Shown here: positions 11,586 to 22,571 of the stretch, piece after piece
Position numbering within the stretch: position 1 is the stretch's first letter
Layout of the letters: every line of letters begins with the position of its first letter
NCBI GenBank assembly: GCA_026826555.1
Contig: JAKSZT010053881.1
Location: 5,802,807 to 5,866,806, forward strand
Source of the DNA: Tolypeutes matacus
Taxonomy: Eukaryota; Chordata; Mammalia; Cingulata; Chlamyphoridae
Reading direction: 5' to 3'
Length of the DNA: 64,000 nucleotides
The notes under the pieces: generated by a model
Told to the model about the DNA's origin: nothing
The model's database searches: none
Seen by the model: the letters and a program-made list of their open reading frames with translations, nothing else
Position numbers and translations under genes: made by a program

Positions 11586-12028
11586 TATGGTGGTTTGGAA
11601 TTCTACATACCCCCAAAAAAACATGTTTTTAGTGTTTAATTCATTCCTGTGGGTGTGAACATATAAGTAGGATGTTTTGATGAAGCTACTTCAGTTAAGG
11701 GGTGACCCACCTCAATCTGGATGGGTCTTACTCCTATTACTAGAGTCCTTTATAAACAGAATGAATACGGGGGGGGGGGGGGGAGAAAGCCACAAACGCA
11801 AGAAACTGAAATCAACAAAACCCAGAAGAGAAGTGCCACCATGTGCCTTTTCCATGTTGTAGAGGAGCTAAGGATCATCCAGCAGTTAGTCTTCAGAAGA
11901 AAGCATTGCCTTGTTGATGCCTTGATTTGGACATTTTCCTAGATTCTAACCTTAGGCAGATAAATTCTCACTGTTTAAGACAAGCCATTTCATGGTATTT
12001 ACTTGGAACAGGCTAGGAAGCTAAAACA
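11586..12028 (+). repeat. 3' LTR (type A)
   Basis: Homologous to 9737-10178 along its length. It contains a run of about 17 G from 11769 that is absent from the first LTR. Ends GCTAAAACA. Confidence 0.85.
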
Positions 12029-14339
12029 TTTTGTTAAATGTTTTAAATTTAAAAGAGCACTTAAAGGTAATTAAGTGTCTTACTCTCATTTTATAGTTGA
12101 GGAAACTGAGAATCAGGGTAGCTGCATATTAATAAAATTAGGACTAGACCTTCAGTGTCCTAACTTCTAAATGGATGTTCTTTTTCCATGGGAATTTAAA
12201 TAAGATAGGAAGATAGTGGCACAGAAGAAGGTGATGAAATTCTGGAAGAGAGAAAACAGTTTTTAAATTACCTAAGCTACAAGCTTAGAAAAAGAGACTT
12301 GTGATAAATGTTGACTGGTTGTTCTTTACTTTCAATTATAATCTTCATCTAAAATTATTTTCTTCTCTGAGGCATCAAGCATTCTTTCTACTTTGGCGTT
12401 ATATTCCCTTTGAAACTTGGGCAACACTGCATAACTAAGTAAAGCTATTCATCCTCAACCTTCTAGGCTCCTGATATAATTTAATTATTAATTTCTCTTG
12501 AGCCAGAGACTGCATTCCCTGTGACATTAACTCCTTTGCTTTACATGGTACATTTTACTTTTTCATGTGCTTTTTAATCTTTTATCACTTATATGTAATA
12601 TAGTATATACTATTTGCAGGGAATGCTCACTTTAAGCTGACATGTTCACGTCATGTCTAACATTTTGCCTTGAATGTCAAGATTTGCTTTTATGGCATTC
12701 TGAATCTAAGGTATCTGTACTGTTTCTGTCTTTCCAATATACAGAGGTTCATAGGATTTTTGTTTTAGAGTTGTAACATTCATATAAATGTTTTATTATA
12801 TTCCTGGGAACTTTAGGGTTCTTCAGAATTTTCTAAGGAGGCAACCCAAGGGAAAGAAGTGTGAAGAGGGACAGCCAAGCAGTTCCAGAGATATCCCAGC
12901 CTTTTCTTTTGTTTTTTTGTTTGTTTGGTTGGTTGGTTGGTTGGGCTTTTTTTGTTTTTTTTTTTTTTGTTTTTTTGGTGTTCTGTGTAAAAATGTCATT
13001 GGAATTAAAGAAAAAAAAAAGGCTTGAAAATTGCTGATGCAATCCAGCCCCTTGGATTTTACAGCTAAGGAAGTTATAGCCTAGAGATTAAGTAACTAGC
13101 CCAACGTACAATTCAATATTCTTTTGAAGTCTCCTGACTACCAGTTTTGTCTTCTTTTTATTCTTATCAGATTATCCTTCTTATATTTCCTTATTAAATA
13201 TGCAAGCTGTAAAATCTCATTTTCCCTGAAATCCCTCAGCCTTCCTGTTTTCAAGCTTCATCTTCCCATCAGAGATTGAAATAAAAGACAGGATGAAACA
13301 CTAAGCTCCTAATCTAATCCTTTCTCTTTCACATTTCCTTTTGAATAACCTCAGAGAATAGAGAAAATTCTTATTCAATATTAGAAATAGATGTGGGCTC
13401 TGTCCTTAGAGCTAAAACTTAGAACAATTTTAGCAGGTTTCAGTTCCATTAAGAGCAGAGTGGTAGAGAATGTTGTCTGATCTTTGGGATAGAAGGGAAG
13501 AGAGGATATCAAGGAAGTGAGAGCCAGTAAAAAGGTAGAAAAGGTAGTAGGAATAATGGATTGGGAATAATATTGGGGTTGAAGGATCATTGATAGTGAG
13601 GTACTAGAGAGAGTAAGCTGAAATGTTAGGCAGTGATGGTCAGAGAGAATGAAGCAGACAGTTGAGATTGTGGGAAGATTGCAGTAATTGGTATGATGAT
13701 ATGACATCAGAGTGAGAGGCTGAAGTAGGGTAGAAGACAAGATTATTAGAAAAGAATTTAAAGGATTCTTACTATTGGTTTCTCATTTTCAGAAATTATC
13801 TATTGACATTACATTAAACAAGGTTGGAATTTAACTCTCTTAAACCACCTATACATATATTTTCCTATTCTCATTCTCCCAAATCGTTAGATTAAATCAA
13901 TAATTCATGTTTATATTATTATGACTATATAAATATTGTTTACAGATGAACCATGTTCTGAACCATAATTACATTTCCTTTTTGGTAAGATTTTCTTTTT
14001 GTTCTTCTTTGGGCTATAATTGCATATTTCTTTTGTTTTTTTTTTTGTTTTGTTTTGTTTTGCTTTGCTCAGTCTTCTACATACCTATCATTTATCCCCA
14101 AATTTTTCCAGAAGGACTCTGAAACTCAACTCTATCCCCCCAGAGACATCATTCTGCTCCAATTTAAATGTTGTTACACAGCTTTCATCTTGGGACTCCC
14201 CTTCACCATCATCCTGAGAATCCCATTCTTGTGGGTTAGATCACTTGAATCTTAGATCGCTCCTTCGTCTTTCTTGCTTTCCTTCCTCATTTTATTAGGA
14301 TCATATCCTCCATTTACACGCTGAGGAAAGGGTGAGAGC
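12029..14339. other. PKN2 intron, low-complexity tracts only
   Basis: Mostly unique AT-rich sequence. A (GGTT)n/T-rich tract lies at 12907-12980 and a (GTTTT)n tract at 14033-14070. The minus-strand 119-codon frame at 13381-13740 is Leu/Ser/Thr-rich and looks like chance. Confidence 0.55.
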
Positions 14340-15350
14340 GAACGTTTTATAAGTCTTTAATGTCAGAAAATATCTTAATTCTACATTTGCACTTGGCATA
14401 TAGAATTCTAGGTTGGAGATCATGTTCCTTTAAGAATTTTGAAGAATTGTGAATTGTTACCTATCTCCAATGTTATGGTTGACAATTCTTTAACTCCAAT
14501 TTCTAATCTTTTTTCGTGATCTGCTTTTTCTTTCTGAAAAGCTTTAAGATTTTATCTTTTATCCAGGGTCTTGAAATTTCACAATGTGTACATTTAGTGC
14601 AGCTGTTTTTTTTCTTTGTGGTGGGTACTATTGGCACCTTAAGTTTGAAAACTCAGGTGCTTCAGATCTGGGAAACTTTCTTATTTATTTGATAATTTCC
14701 TTCCCTCCATTTTTGGTGTTCTCTCTTGCTAGCTGAACTTCTTGGATCGATCCTCTGATTTTCTTATCTTTTGTCTATTATTTCCTTTCTTTCTTTTTTT
14801 TTTTTTTAAGATTTTATTTATTTATTTATTTATTCATTCATTTATTTATTTATTTATTTATTTATCCCCCCTTGCTGCTTGTGCTCGCTGTGTCCATCTG
14901 CTGTGCGTCCCCCTGTGTCTACTTGTCTCCCTCTGCCGGGTCATCCCGCTGCGTCAGCTCACCACGCCGCACAGGCTGGCCTGCCTTCACCAGGAGGCCC
15001 CGGGAATCCAACCCGGGGCCTCCCATATGGTAAACGGGAGCCCCATCGATTGAGCCACATCCGCTTCCCTATTATTTCCTTTCAGTTTTCCTTTTCCTTC
15101 TTTCTGGGAGATATTGACCCCTTTATCTGACAATTTGTATCTGATTTCATATTTTCAGTTTCAAAAAGTCCATTCTTGTTCTTTCTCTCTTTCTCTCTCT
15201 TTTTTTAATAGTTTACCTGCTTTTCTCTCATTTCTTACATTGTTAAGGATAACATTTTAAGTTTTCTTCTCCATGAATTGTCTCCATTTCTTCCGAGATC
15301 CCTGTTACAGTCTCCATCTGCCATACTGTAGATGTAGTCAAATGTCTGGC
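14340..15350 (-). repeat. Ancient LINE-like relic, split by a SINE
   Basis: The flanks of the SINE at 14790 read as one old repeat ('catatagaattctaggttggagatcat', 'ttgaaatttcacaatgtgtac', 'gataatttccttccctcc'), a text common in mammalian genomes that I associate with old L1-type LINEs. The class is uncertain. Strand is inferred. Confidence 0.35.
14790..15068 (-). mobile_element. DAS-type SINE
   Basis: + strand poly(T), (ATTT)n, then a GC-rich body and the reverse complement of the tRNA-like head (ctcccatatggtaaacggga, ttgagccacatccgcttccc). Flanked by perfect 15-base target duplications CTATTATTTCCTTTC at 14775-14789 and 15069-15083. It is little diverged, so a recent insertion. Confidence 0.95.
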
Positions 15351-16223
15351 TGTCTTTGGCAGTCTTAAGAATGAGGCATTAGAAAATTGCCTCATGTGGG
15401 GCTTTTCCCTTAGCACATTCTGAATTAGTTGAGAAAGTCAAAGACATAGCTAATAGAAAATAAGATATCATCTATATTATGGAAAAATAAGCTGATATTT
15501 GAGAGTGTGACTGGGTATGCAGCATCAGTAGGATTATACCCAGTCACTTGGATAGCTGTTGGCTCCATCCAATGTAAAGCTTAAGGCATGGGGTTGAAGA
15601 GCAGACTGTCTGCTTCCATTCAACATCCTGGCTATCAAGAAGTAAAGGAAGGAGGTAGCTGGGTTATTCACGTCCAGTTTCTCTGGCAAACTCTTCTATC
15701 AGGTAACTCACTCTGAAGGATGAGTAAAAGGGCCAAGATAATAGACCTCCTAGAGAAAATGGGAAAATTATTACTCATGGAAACCACGTGTATGGGAAAG
15801 ATGCTTTCCCCACTATGAAAGGATAGAAATGTATGCAACATATTTTTAATGGTGATTAAAGCATCATAATATACTAGAACAAGCTATAAAATAGAAATAT
15901 AAAGGCATCATTTAATTTATTCCATGTATGAGCTCTTTGTTATCAGACATATTGGTTAATCTGAGATGCTTTTTCTTTTTAACTTGTAAGGGAGGTATAA
16001 GAATACTTACTCTATTTCACATTTCTTTGCTGCTTCCAATTTTACTACTATCAAATGTCAGTTAATATCCTCTGAGGTTATATGACTCCTCTGAGACTGT
16101 AAGCTCTAAGTTATTGTCTACTGTTTACTCTATCACCTTTTGACCAGCAGCTACTCTCTGATATTAAGGAATTTGGTTCATCTTTACTCCAAAATCTGCT
16201 AGCGTTATGGGAGATTAAAAGAA

Positions 16224-16255
<32 letters not shown>

Positions 16256-16941
16256 CCCATCACATACCATAATTTCAAACTTCTTCAACCCTAGTATACC
16301 TTCACTCCTGTGCGATTTTAGCAATAGATTCTGCTATACCTCAGAAAATATGAAATTCAGTACTATATAACAAACTTTAAATCTCTTATTCCCTAAATGA
16401 GATAACTACATAAAACACCTAGAATAATATCTTGCACATAATGTTATGTAGGAGGTGATAGCTCTTGTTATTATTGTTACTCCTGGTTTTACTTCATTAT
16501 TGCCTCAAAGCTAGGTGTTTGATCAAATATTTCCATTCCCTTGATTCTTCACATTTCTTTCATGCTATCAGCCCATTCCAAACTTCATTTCTTTCTCTGT
16601 TTTCCTTAAAACCAATGTTATCCTGAGCCTTTTCCTTATTGATGCCCCCATAGCATTCCTCCCCCTTGTCCTTATATCACACCTATTGTGGAAATGCCCA
16701 ACAGCAAATTAGTTCTACCATCTATCTGCTGTGATCTTCTAAATGCTCCTGAAATTTAATATACCCATTACTATGACTGTTTTAGGGATGACATAAGGAA
16801 ACTGACATTCCAACAGTTTAATTAACTTATCTCAGGCCACACAACCAGAATGTATTAGAGCCTATAATCAACACACAAGTCTAGCACCAAAGCCAAATCT
16901 ATATGAAGCCAAAGCCTATGTTCTTCATTATAGTTGGATAC
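15351..16941. other. PKN2 intron with a (GT)n microsatellite
   Basis: Unique-looking sequence. GT repeat of about 13 units at 16226-16251. The stretch 16540-16760 has L2-like wording but is too decayed to call. Confidence 0.5.
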
Positions 16942-17385
16942 TGTATTAGTCAGGGTTCTCTAGGGAAACAGAACCAACAAAAGATACCTGTAAATAGTAT
17001 GAGATTTTATAAAATTGTCTCACACAACCATGGGGATGCACAAGTCTAAATTCTGTAAGGCACACTGGAAGCCAGGGCCTCGAATGAAGGTCTTCGTTGA
17101 ATTCCCCAGGAAACACTAGCTATCTGAATTAGAGATGGGAATTCTTTCTCTGAATGCTGAAATCACTTCGCCTTTTAAGGCCTTCCACTGACTGGATGAT
17201 AGATCACTCACTGTTGATGGTAACCTCCTCAGTTGATTGTAGATGTAATCAGCCATATATGCAATCAACTCACTGATGATTAAAGTCGATGAAGTACCAC
17301 TCTATTACAATTAGCCAGTGCTTACATGACCAAACAATTAGGCGCCATTACCTGGCCGAGTTGACACATTAGCCTAACCATAACA
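16942..17385 (-). mobile_element. MLT2-like ERV-L solo LTR
   Basis: + strand starts TGTATTAGTCAGGGTTCTCT and ends 'gagttgacacattagcctaaccataaca', the reverse complement of the classic MLT2/ERV-L LTR start. It has no internal region. Its inner edge TGTATTAGTCAG is shared with the xenarthran type B LTRs, supporting their ERV-L affinity. Confidence 0.7.
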
Positions 17386-17444
17386 GCTCCCTTGTCTCTA
17401 TTTCAAGTCCAGGTCTCTGCCAGTATGGATTTTCTTAATCATAT

Positions 17445-17650
17445 ATCACAATAATAATAATAATAACCAACATTTATTGAGCATTTACAGTGTTGGGTTT
17501 GTATTAACTTATTCTCCCACAAGCAATAGAAGGTGGATACTCTTATGCATATTTTACAGATGAGCAAACCAAGGTATAGAAAGGTTAAGTAATGTGCCCT
17601 AGGTCACAGAGCTAGTAAGTGGTGAAGCTAGGATTTGAACCCATTTGTTG
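17445..17650 (-). repeat. MIR SINE
   Basis: Reverse complement of MIR: 'attttacagatgagcaaaccaaggtatagaaaggttaagtaa' leading to 'cacagagctagtaagtgg' and 'aggatttgaaccca'. The left edge has an (AAT)n run. Confidence 0.75.
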
Positions 17651-17744
17651 TACACAAATTTTATTGAGTGTCCAGGTGCCAGGCCTGATTCTAGATTCTA
17701 GCGTCCTTGTTTATAACTACTATATTGCCTGATATGACCTGACC

Positions 17745-18230
17745 TCTGTCCCTCCTTATTTTAAACCCTTTAGTAGTAGCCTATTAAAGAGAAATTCCTT
17801 TGCTGCAAAGCCTTCATGACCTGTCTCTGCCCCCCTTTTCATCCTAATTCCTCATAGTTTCCTATTTATATTCTAGGCTTTAACCATATTGAACTATTTC
17901 CCATTCTTAAAATATACTGTATACTTCTTTGTCCTTTCCTCCTTTAATCTTGTAATTCATCTTTCTAAATGCAATTTAAACAATTCTGATCTTTTCTGAT
18001 CATCTCCCTTAGAAAAAAATGGTCAGCCCCCCCTTTTGTGTCGTTATTGCATATTGTATTATTAATAACTATTACTCTATCATACACTAATACCATTCTA
18101 TTGGCAGTATTTATTTATATTTCCATCTCCTCAGCATAACTATGACCTACTTAAGAATAGGACCATAAGTTGCTTATCTTGGTGTCTCCATCACAGTAGA
18201 TACTTAGTAAGTATTCATTATGTATAAGTT
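17745..18230 (+). repeat. L2-like LINE relic
   Basis: Shows the L2 3' order: 'gcaaagccttcatgacctgtctctgcc', 'cttaagaataggaccataagt', 'gtgtctccatcacagtagatacttagtaagtattca'. Strongly decayed. Confidence 0.55.
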
Positions 18231-18239
18231 GAATAAGGA

Positions 18240-18606
18240 AAAGAAATTATGCAAAAACAACTTTAAAACTAAGAAGCAATGGTTCTCAACCTCTTTTTCC
18301 CCTTTGTGTGTATGTGAGCACACACTGGATCCAAATCAGGCCTCCTCTTGGAGGGTTCCATAGCATCGTGGTGCTCTTCTCGGCAACTCCTGATGCAAGC
18401 CATGAGGCTTGTCATTTTACACATGCCGGAGAAAGGGGCCTGGTTTCATGAGCGTAGTGTAAGTCACGTAGTAGCTGCTCAGAACATTCAAGCCAGTGCT
18501 AGATATCTGGAAGGTAGAAGTTAGTGGTAGCCAGGATCCCCAGGTCCACTGCCTTTGGCATCCCAGAGTGCTCCTTGCCACTTGTTCCTTCCTAAGCACG
18601 TATACT
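18240..18606. other. Unassigned intronic block
   Basis: More GC-rich than its surroundings and opening 'caatggttctcaacctc', a hAT-like start, but no matching far end was found. The minus strand carries a 60-codon frame (18417-18599) with no recognised domain. It could be a decayed DNA element or a retrocopy fragment. Confidence 0.3.
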
Positions 18607-18755
18607 ACTCAATCTTTTTTTTTTTTTTTTCAATCACCTTAATAACACCAGAGGGACTTGACACACTATGATCAATACAGAGATTCCCAAATAATGAGGC
18701 ACACATCACAATCTTAGGAGAAAGAGGCATATATAGTTTAAAAGTATTTGCTTGC

Positions 18756-19406
18756 TTGCTTTTTTTTTTTACATAAAGATTTATTTTATTTATTTCTCCC
18801 CTTCCCTTCATTGTTTGCACTTGTTCATCTGCCTTGTTTCTTTATTTTTTTAAAAAAATTTTTAGAGGATTTATTTATTTACTTTTATCCATTTTTACCC
18901 CCCCTTCCCTCATTTTTGCTGTTTTTGTGTCCATTCTCTGGGCAACTCTCTGTGTCCATTTCCTGCCCTCTCGTTTCATCCTTCTCCTGTCTTCGCTGGG
19001 ATTCGATCCTTTGAACCTCCGATGTGGGAGAGAGATGTCCTACCGCCTGTGCCACCTTAGTTCCTGGTTTTTCAGCACGTCTCATCTTGGCTCTCCCTTC
19101 TGTCACTCTCCTGTTACATCACCATCTTGCTGCGTGGCTCGTGGGGCCTGACGGCGCAGCCGCGCATGGGACCTGATGGCGTACCCACGCACGGGGCCCC
19201 GGGGTTCACCCACTCGTGGGGCCTGGCAGCGCACCGCACCCATACACGGGGCCTGACGGCACACCCGCACGGGGCCTGGTGGCCCGTGTGCCCTCTATAT
19301 TTTTCTTTTTTTTTTTTTAATTTTTACTGCGAGTTCCCGGGGATCAAACCCAGGTCCCTTCATATGGGAGACGGACACCCAACCATTTGAGCCACATCCG
19401 TCCCCC
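18756..19406 (-). mobile_element. Dimeric DAS-type SINE with expanded GC-rich linker, abutting a second SINE tail
   Basis: Reading the minus strand: a first tRNA-like head (19325-19406, box B-like gggtttgatcc), a linker of GC-rich repeated units (19130-19290), then a second tRNA-like head around 18985-19070 (ggcacaggcggtagg, aggatcgaatccc) and an A-rich tail with (AAAT)n at 18850-18900. A separate SINE tail follows at 18756-18840. The same dimer occurs at 23506, 27850 and 37959. Confidence 0.8.
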
Positions 19407-19506
19407 TGCTATATCTCTTAAGGTTGATCAAAGATACCTAGAGTTACAGTCATTTTCCATACAAGATGATCATGTAATAAATCAGGCTTGGTTTATCACC
19501 AGCATT
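19407..19506 (-). repeat. Left arm of a 100-bp inverted duplication
   Basis: The reverse complement matches 23406-23505 at about 96 of 100 positions, and both copies touch the head of a dimeric SINE in the same relation. The text is not found beside the other dimeric SINEs. See the finding on the inverted duplication. Confidence 0.85.
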
Positions 19507-19966
19507 CTAAAAACCAGACCTAGGGAGAAAAACTAGGTCTGGGGACACATGCATGGTTTCTAATATAGTGAATGTTTAGCCTACCCTGATTATCACAAAA
19601 TCAGGACAGTGAGAATATTTGCATCAAATTCTCTTTTTCATCAAGGCCAAATTAAACATCCATGTCCTACGGCTTTCTTAAATAAATCCAGCACACAATT
19701 CTTTCCCTAAGTGGAATGTTTTTTTAATTTGTTCTTCTAGGGATTTGTGTTCTCAAATCTAAGGATTCATGTTTGTCATCAATTCTAGAAAATTCTCAGC
19801 TATTACTGATTTAGACATTACCTTTCCCCCATTCCTTCTATCCCCTCCTTCTGAAACTCCACATAGTGGTTTGTATTTCTCTTACCTTTTCATATTTTTT
19901 ATCTATTTGTGCTATACTCTGGGCAACTTCTTCACCTCCAGTCAAAACTCTCTCTTCTGCTTTTAA
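19507..19966 (-). repeat. Unassigned sequence then ancient LINE-like relic
   Basis: From about 19700 the text (ttgttcttctagggatttgtg, ctagaaaattctcagctattac, ccttctgaaactccac) resembles an old L1-type LINE and continues at 20137 after the SINE. Class uncertain. The first 200 bases are not assigned. Confidence 0.35.
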
Positions 19967-20136
19967 AGATTTTTATTTATTTATTCATTTATCCCCCCCC
20001 TTGCTGCTTGAGCTCACTGGGTCAGCTAACCACGCCGTGCGGGCGGGCTTGCCTTCACCAGGAGGCCCCGGGAACCGAACCCAGGGCCTCCCATATGGTA
20101 AACGGGAGCCCTACTGATTGAGCCACAGCCGCTTCC
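19967..20136 (-). mobile_element. DAS-type SINE, monomeric
   Basis: Reverse complement of the tRNA-like head (ccatatggtaaacgggagcc, gattgagccacagccgcttc) with a short T-rich/ATTT tail. Flanked by 19-base target duplications beginning CTCTCTCTTCTGCTTTT at 19948-19966 and 20137-20155. Young copy. Confidence 0.95.
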
Positions 20137-20180
20137 CTCTCTCTTCTGCTTTTTAACCCATTCATGTAGCTTTCAATTTT

Positions 20181-20525
20181 CTTTTTTTTAAAGACTTATT
20201 TTATTTATTTCTCGACATGATCCCCTTATTGTTTGTGCTCACTGTCTGCTCATCTTCTTTTTAGGAGGCACCAGGAAACATGTGGGAGGGAGGTGCCTAA
20301 TTGCTTGAGCCACTTCCCCTTCTGTTATTGTGTCTCTCTTTGTGTTTCCTCACTGTGTCTCCTGGTTGCATCATCTCACTACATCAACTTGTTGCATCAG
20401 CTTGCCGCTCCAGCCCATTGCATCAACTCTCTGTCTTGCTCCTCTTTAGGAGACACCGGGAACTGAACCTGGGCCCTCCCATGTGGTAGGTGGGAGCCCA
20501 GCTGCTTGAGTCACATCTGCTTCCC
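20181..20525 (-). mobile_element. Older dimeric tRNA-derived SINE
   Basis: Two reverse-complement tRNA-like heads (20262-20315 and 20440-20525) joined by a 'catcaact/cagcttgc' repeat-like linker. Flanking copies TAGCTTTCAATTTT and TAGCTTTCTATTTT at 20167-20180 and 20526-20539. More diverged than the SINE beside it. Confidence 0.85.
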
Positions 20526-20635
20526 TAGCTTTCTATTTTAAATGTTGTATTTACTGTTTTTTTAAGTGTTATTTGGTTTTCCTTCCCACCCAGCTTCAAC
20601 GGTTTATCAATTCACGGTCAATCTCTATCTCCCCC

Positions 20636-21161
20636 TGTATTAGTCAGCTAAAGGGGTGCTAATATGAAATACCAAAAATGGGTTGGTCTTTATAAAGGGT
20701 ATTTATTTGGGGTAGAAGTCCACAGATACCGGGCCATAAAGCGTTAAGTTTCTTCTCACCAAAGTTCATTGCCACGTGTTGGAGCAAGACAGCTGCTGAC
20801 GTTTGCCAGGGTTCTGGCTTCTTGTGTTCCTCTCTTCCCGGGGCTGCGTTTCTCTCCAGGCTTAGCTCTTCTGGTTCCTCCACAAGGTCAGCTATAGACT
20901 ACCAGGCGAACGGCTCACTTCTCTTCTTCTGGGGTCTTTTCTCCAACATCAAAACTGCTTCTCAAAAAACTGCTTCAACTTTGTTCTTTGCCTTGCCTTT
21001 TATATTCGATTCCCTACCCACCAAGGGGTGGGGCTCAACGCCCTACTGACATGACCCAGTCAACGCCCTAATCATGACTTATTCATGCCCAGATTAACAG
21101 ATCAGTTTACAAGCATGATCCAGTTATATTTTTGGAATTCATAATTAAACCAACTGCAACA
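20636..21161 (-). repeat. 3' LTR (type B)
   Basis: Nearly identical to 22572-23074 apart from a few substitutions and length differences, the main one an extra segment around 21051-21090 absent from the other copy. An AATAAA on the minus strand lies at 20702-20707, suitable as the element's poly(A) signal. Confidence 0.95.
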
Positions 21162-21450
21162 CTCCACCCTCTGAATTCCAAAAATACATTACAATATTCA
21201 AAAAACTTTAAATCAGTAACAATTCAAGTACAAAATCATATCATAATCAGTTTAAAGAAATACAGTTCATCTTGAGGCAAAGTCCCATCTGCTATAGACC
21301 TCTGAAACTTACAAAACCATTTAACTGCTTCCAATACACAAATGGAAAGACAGAGGATAAACATTTTCATTATCATAAGGAGAAATTAGTATGTTAAACA
21401 TGAGTCATGGATCCTTTACAGTTCAGTAAAACCCCAGGCTTGCCCAATGG

Positions 21451-22527
21451 TCACTTTCTTGGTTCCACCCTCATCAAGCATCTGGGTGTCAACCAAGCTC
21501 CAGACCTCACCCTCCAAGAGTGTTGGGGTGATTGCCACACCTTACCCAATCTTTGGGTTAGAGTCTTAACCCTCCTAGTACAGTGAGGTGGAGACAACAT
21601 TCCCCCTATCCTTTGGCATACAGGTTCAAACCTCTCAGAGCAATGGGTTGACCACCTGGCCTTCTCTAATCCATGGGGGACAGGTACACCCCTCTCAGAC
21701 CTATGGGGTGTCAGAACTCTCCCAGAACATCCAGTGGGGAGATCCACCCTCTTCAACTGCTGGGGACAACTCACCCTCTCTGTACATATGGGTGGGGCTC
21801 CTCTCTTGGCCCAAGGAGATGTCTTAATCCCAGATCTCTGCTTCTGTGGTTTTCTTCTTAATGCTCTTTCTCCTTCAATTTCTCCTTTCCATGTCCTCTT
21901 TTGTCCAAGCTGACAGTGGTTTTGTTTATACAGCTCTCTCAAAAACTTTGTTGGTTTAGCATGCAGGAAGCAGGGGTCCAAGCCATCATACAGTAAGACT
22001 TTCCACAAGTCTTTGCGAGATAACTGCATCTTCAATTCTGATTTACAAGTTCCAAGTTTAGTAAAGTCTTCAAATGGGCCACTTTCATCTGGGAATTTGA
22101 TTTCCAGAAACTTGGAAGTTCTGGAATCAGTTTCTGTTTTCTTTGTGCCCAAAAGTTCAGTCCTTAGTGTTTTTTGCTCATCTAGTATTTTGTTATAAGC
22201 TGCAAGGAGAAGCCAAGCCACATTCTCCGAGTTTACCTTGGAAAGTTCTTCATCTAAATGCTCCAGTTCGCCATTTTCAAATTCTGTCTTCCATAAAACA
22301 CCAGGAGTTAATCTTGCTAAGTTCTCTGCAATTTTAAAACGTGGATCGCCTTTCCTCCAGTTTCCAAAAATAGTTTCATCATTTACTTCTAAGGCATCAT
22401 AGAAAGTCTCTTTAACATCCATATTACTATCAACAGTCTCTTCAAAGTGATCTAGGCCTTTTCCATCAAGCATTTCACAATTACTCCAAAAAATACCCCT
22501 TACCCATTTATAAAACCATTCCAACAT
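21451..22527 (-). CDS. Gag-like protein of the type B LTR element, open 358-codon frame
   Basis: I do not recognise a named domain. The ATG at 22527 is 23 bases inside the primer site, as expected for the first gene of such an element. The N-terminal third is acidic and probably helical (MDVKETFYDALEVNDE, GNWRKGDPRFKIAENLA, SENVAWLLLAAYNKI). A middle part follows (GPFEDF, RKDLWKVLLYDGLDP). The last 130 residues are basic, rich in Arg, Trp, Cys, His and Pro, and built from degenerate units of about 14-16 residues. It has no zinc knuckle, protease or reverse transcriptase motif. A broken homologue is at 10331-11230. MaLR elements are known to carry one gag-like frame. The open frame in a young copy argues for recent use, but expression is unproven. 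Confidence 0.75.
   Translation of the reverse strand: MLEWFYKWVRGIFWSNCEMLDGKGLDHFEETVDSNMDVKETFYDALEVNDETIFGNWRKGDPRFKIAENLARLTPGVLWKTEFENGELEHLDEELSKVNSENVAWLLLAAYNKILDEQKTLRTELLGTKKTETDSRTSKFLEIKFPDESGPFEDFTKLGTCKSELKMQLSRKDLWKVLLYDGLDPCFLHAKPTKFLRELYKQNHCQLGQKRTWKGEIEGERALRRKPQKQRSGIKTSPWAKRGAPPICTERVSCPQQLKRVDLPTGCSGRVLTPHRSERGVPVPHGLEKARWSTHCSERFEPVCQRIGGMLSPPHCTRRVKTLTQRLGKVWQSPQHSWRVRSGAWLTPRCLMRVEPRK
21470..21800 (-). repeat. Degenerate tandem units in the gag-like frame
   Basis: The + strand shows a recurring layout (accctc/ttcaaacctctcagag..atggg..gg..cacc..ggccttctc) about every 45 bases through the 3' part of the frame. The same kind of units occur at 10980-11200 in the other provirus. 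Period and copy number were judged by eye. Confidence 0.55.
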
Positions 22528-22549
22528 TTTGGTATATACAAAAGCACTA

Positions 22550-22566
22550 CCCCACTCCTGGTACCA
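22550..22566 (-). promoter_or_regulatory. Primer binding site complementary to tRNA-Leu
   Basis: Minus strand TGGTACCAGGAGTGGGG, complementary to the 3' end of a tRNA-Leu including CCA, five bases after the 5' LTR. This is the primer used by ERV-L class elements. Confidence 0.85.
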
Positions 22567-22571
22567 AATTC

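Larger units (their letters stand above)
9737..12028 (+). mobile_element. Gag-only ERV-L/MaLR-like provirus (LTR type A), decayed
   Basis: Two direct LTRs (9737-10178 and 11586-12028, about 442 bp each) enclose 1,407 bases. The first LTR has perfect 11-base inverted ends, TGTTTTGGTTT and AAACCAAAACA. A tRNA-Leu-like primer site follows it (tggtacctggagtgcc at 10184) and a purine tract (gtgggtagag) precedes the second. Flanks TTGTG/TTTTG resemble a 5-bp target duplication. The internal part encodes a gag-like fragment homologous to the element at 20636-23074, and no polymerase is present. Confidence 0.85.

Noticed and set aside
13381..13740. 119-codon minus-strand frame
   Set aside because: Repetitive Leu/Ser/Thr text, no start context, no similarity to any family and no repeat or splice support.
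14810..14866. (ATTT)n array as an independent microsatellite
   Set aside because: It is the tail of the DAS-type SINE, as in the copies at 19967 and 27029.
18417..18599. Possible processed pseudogene on the minus strand
   Set aside because: No poly(A), target duplication or recognisable protein; listed only as an unassigned block.
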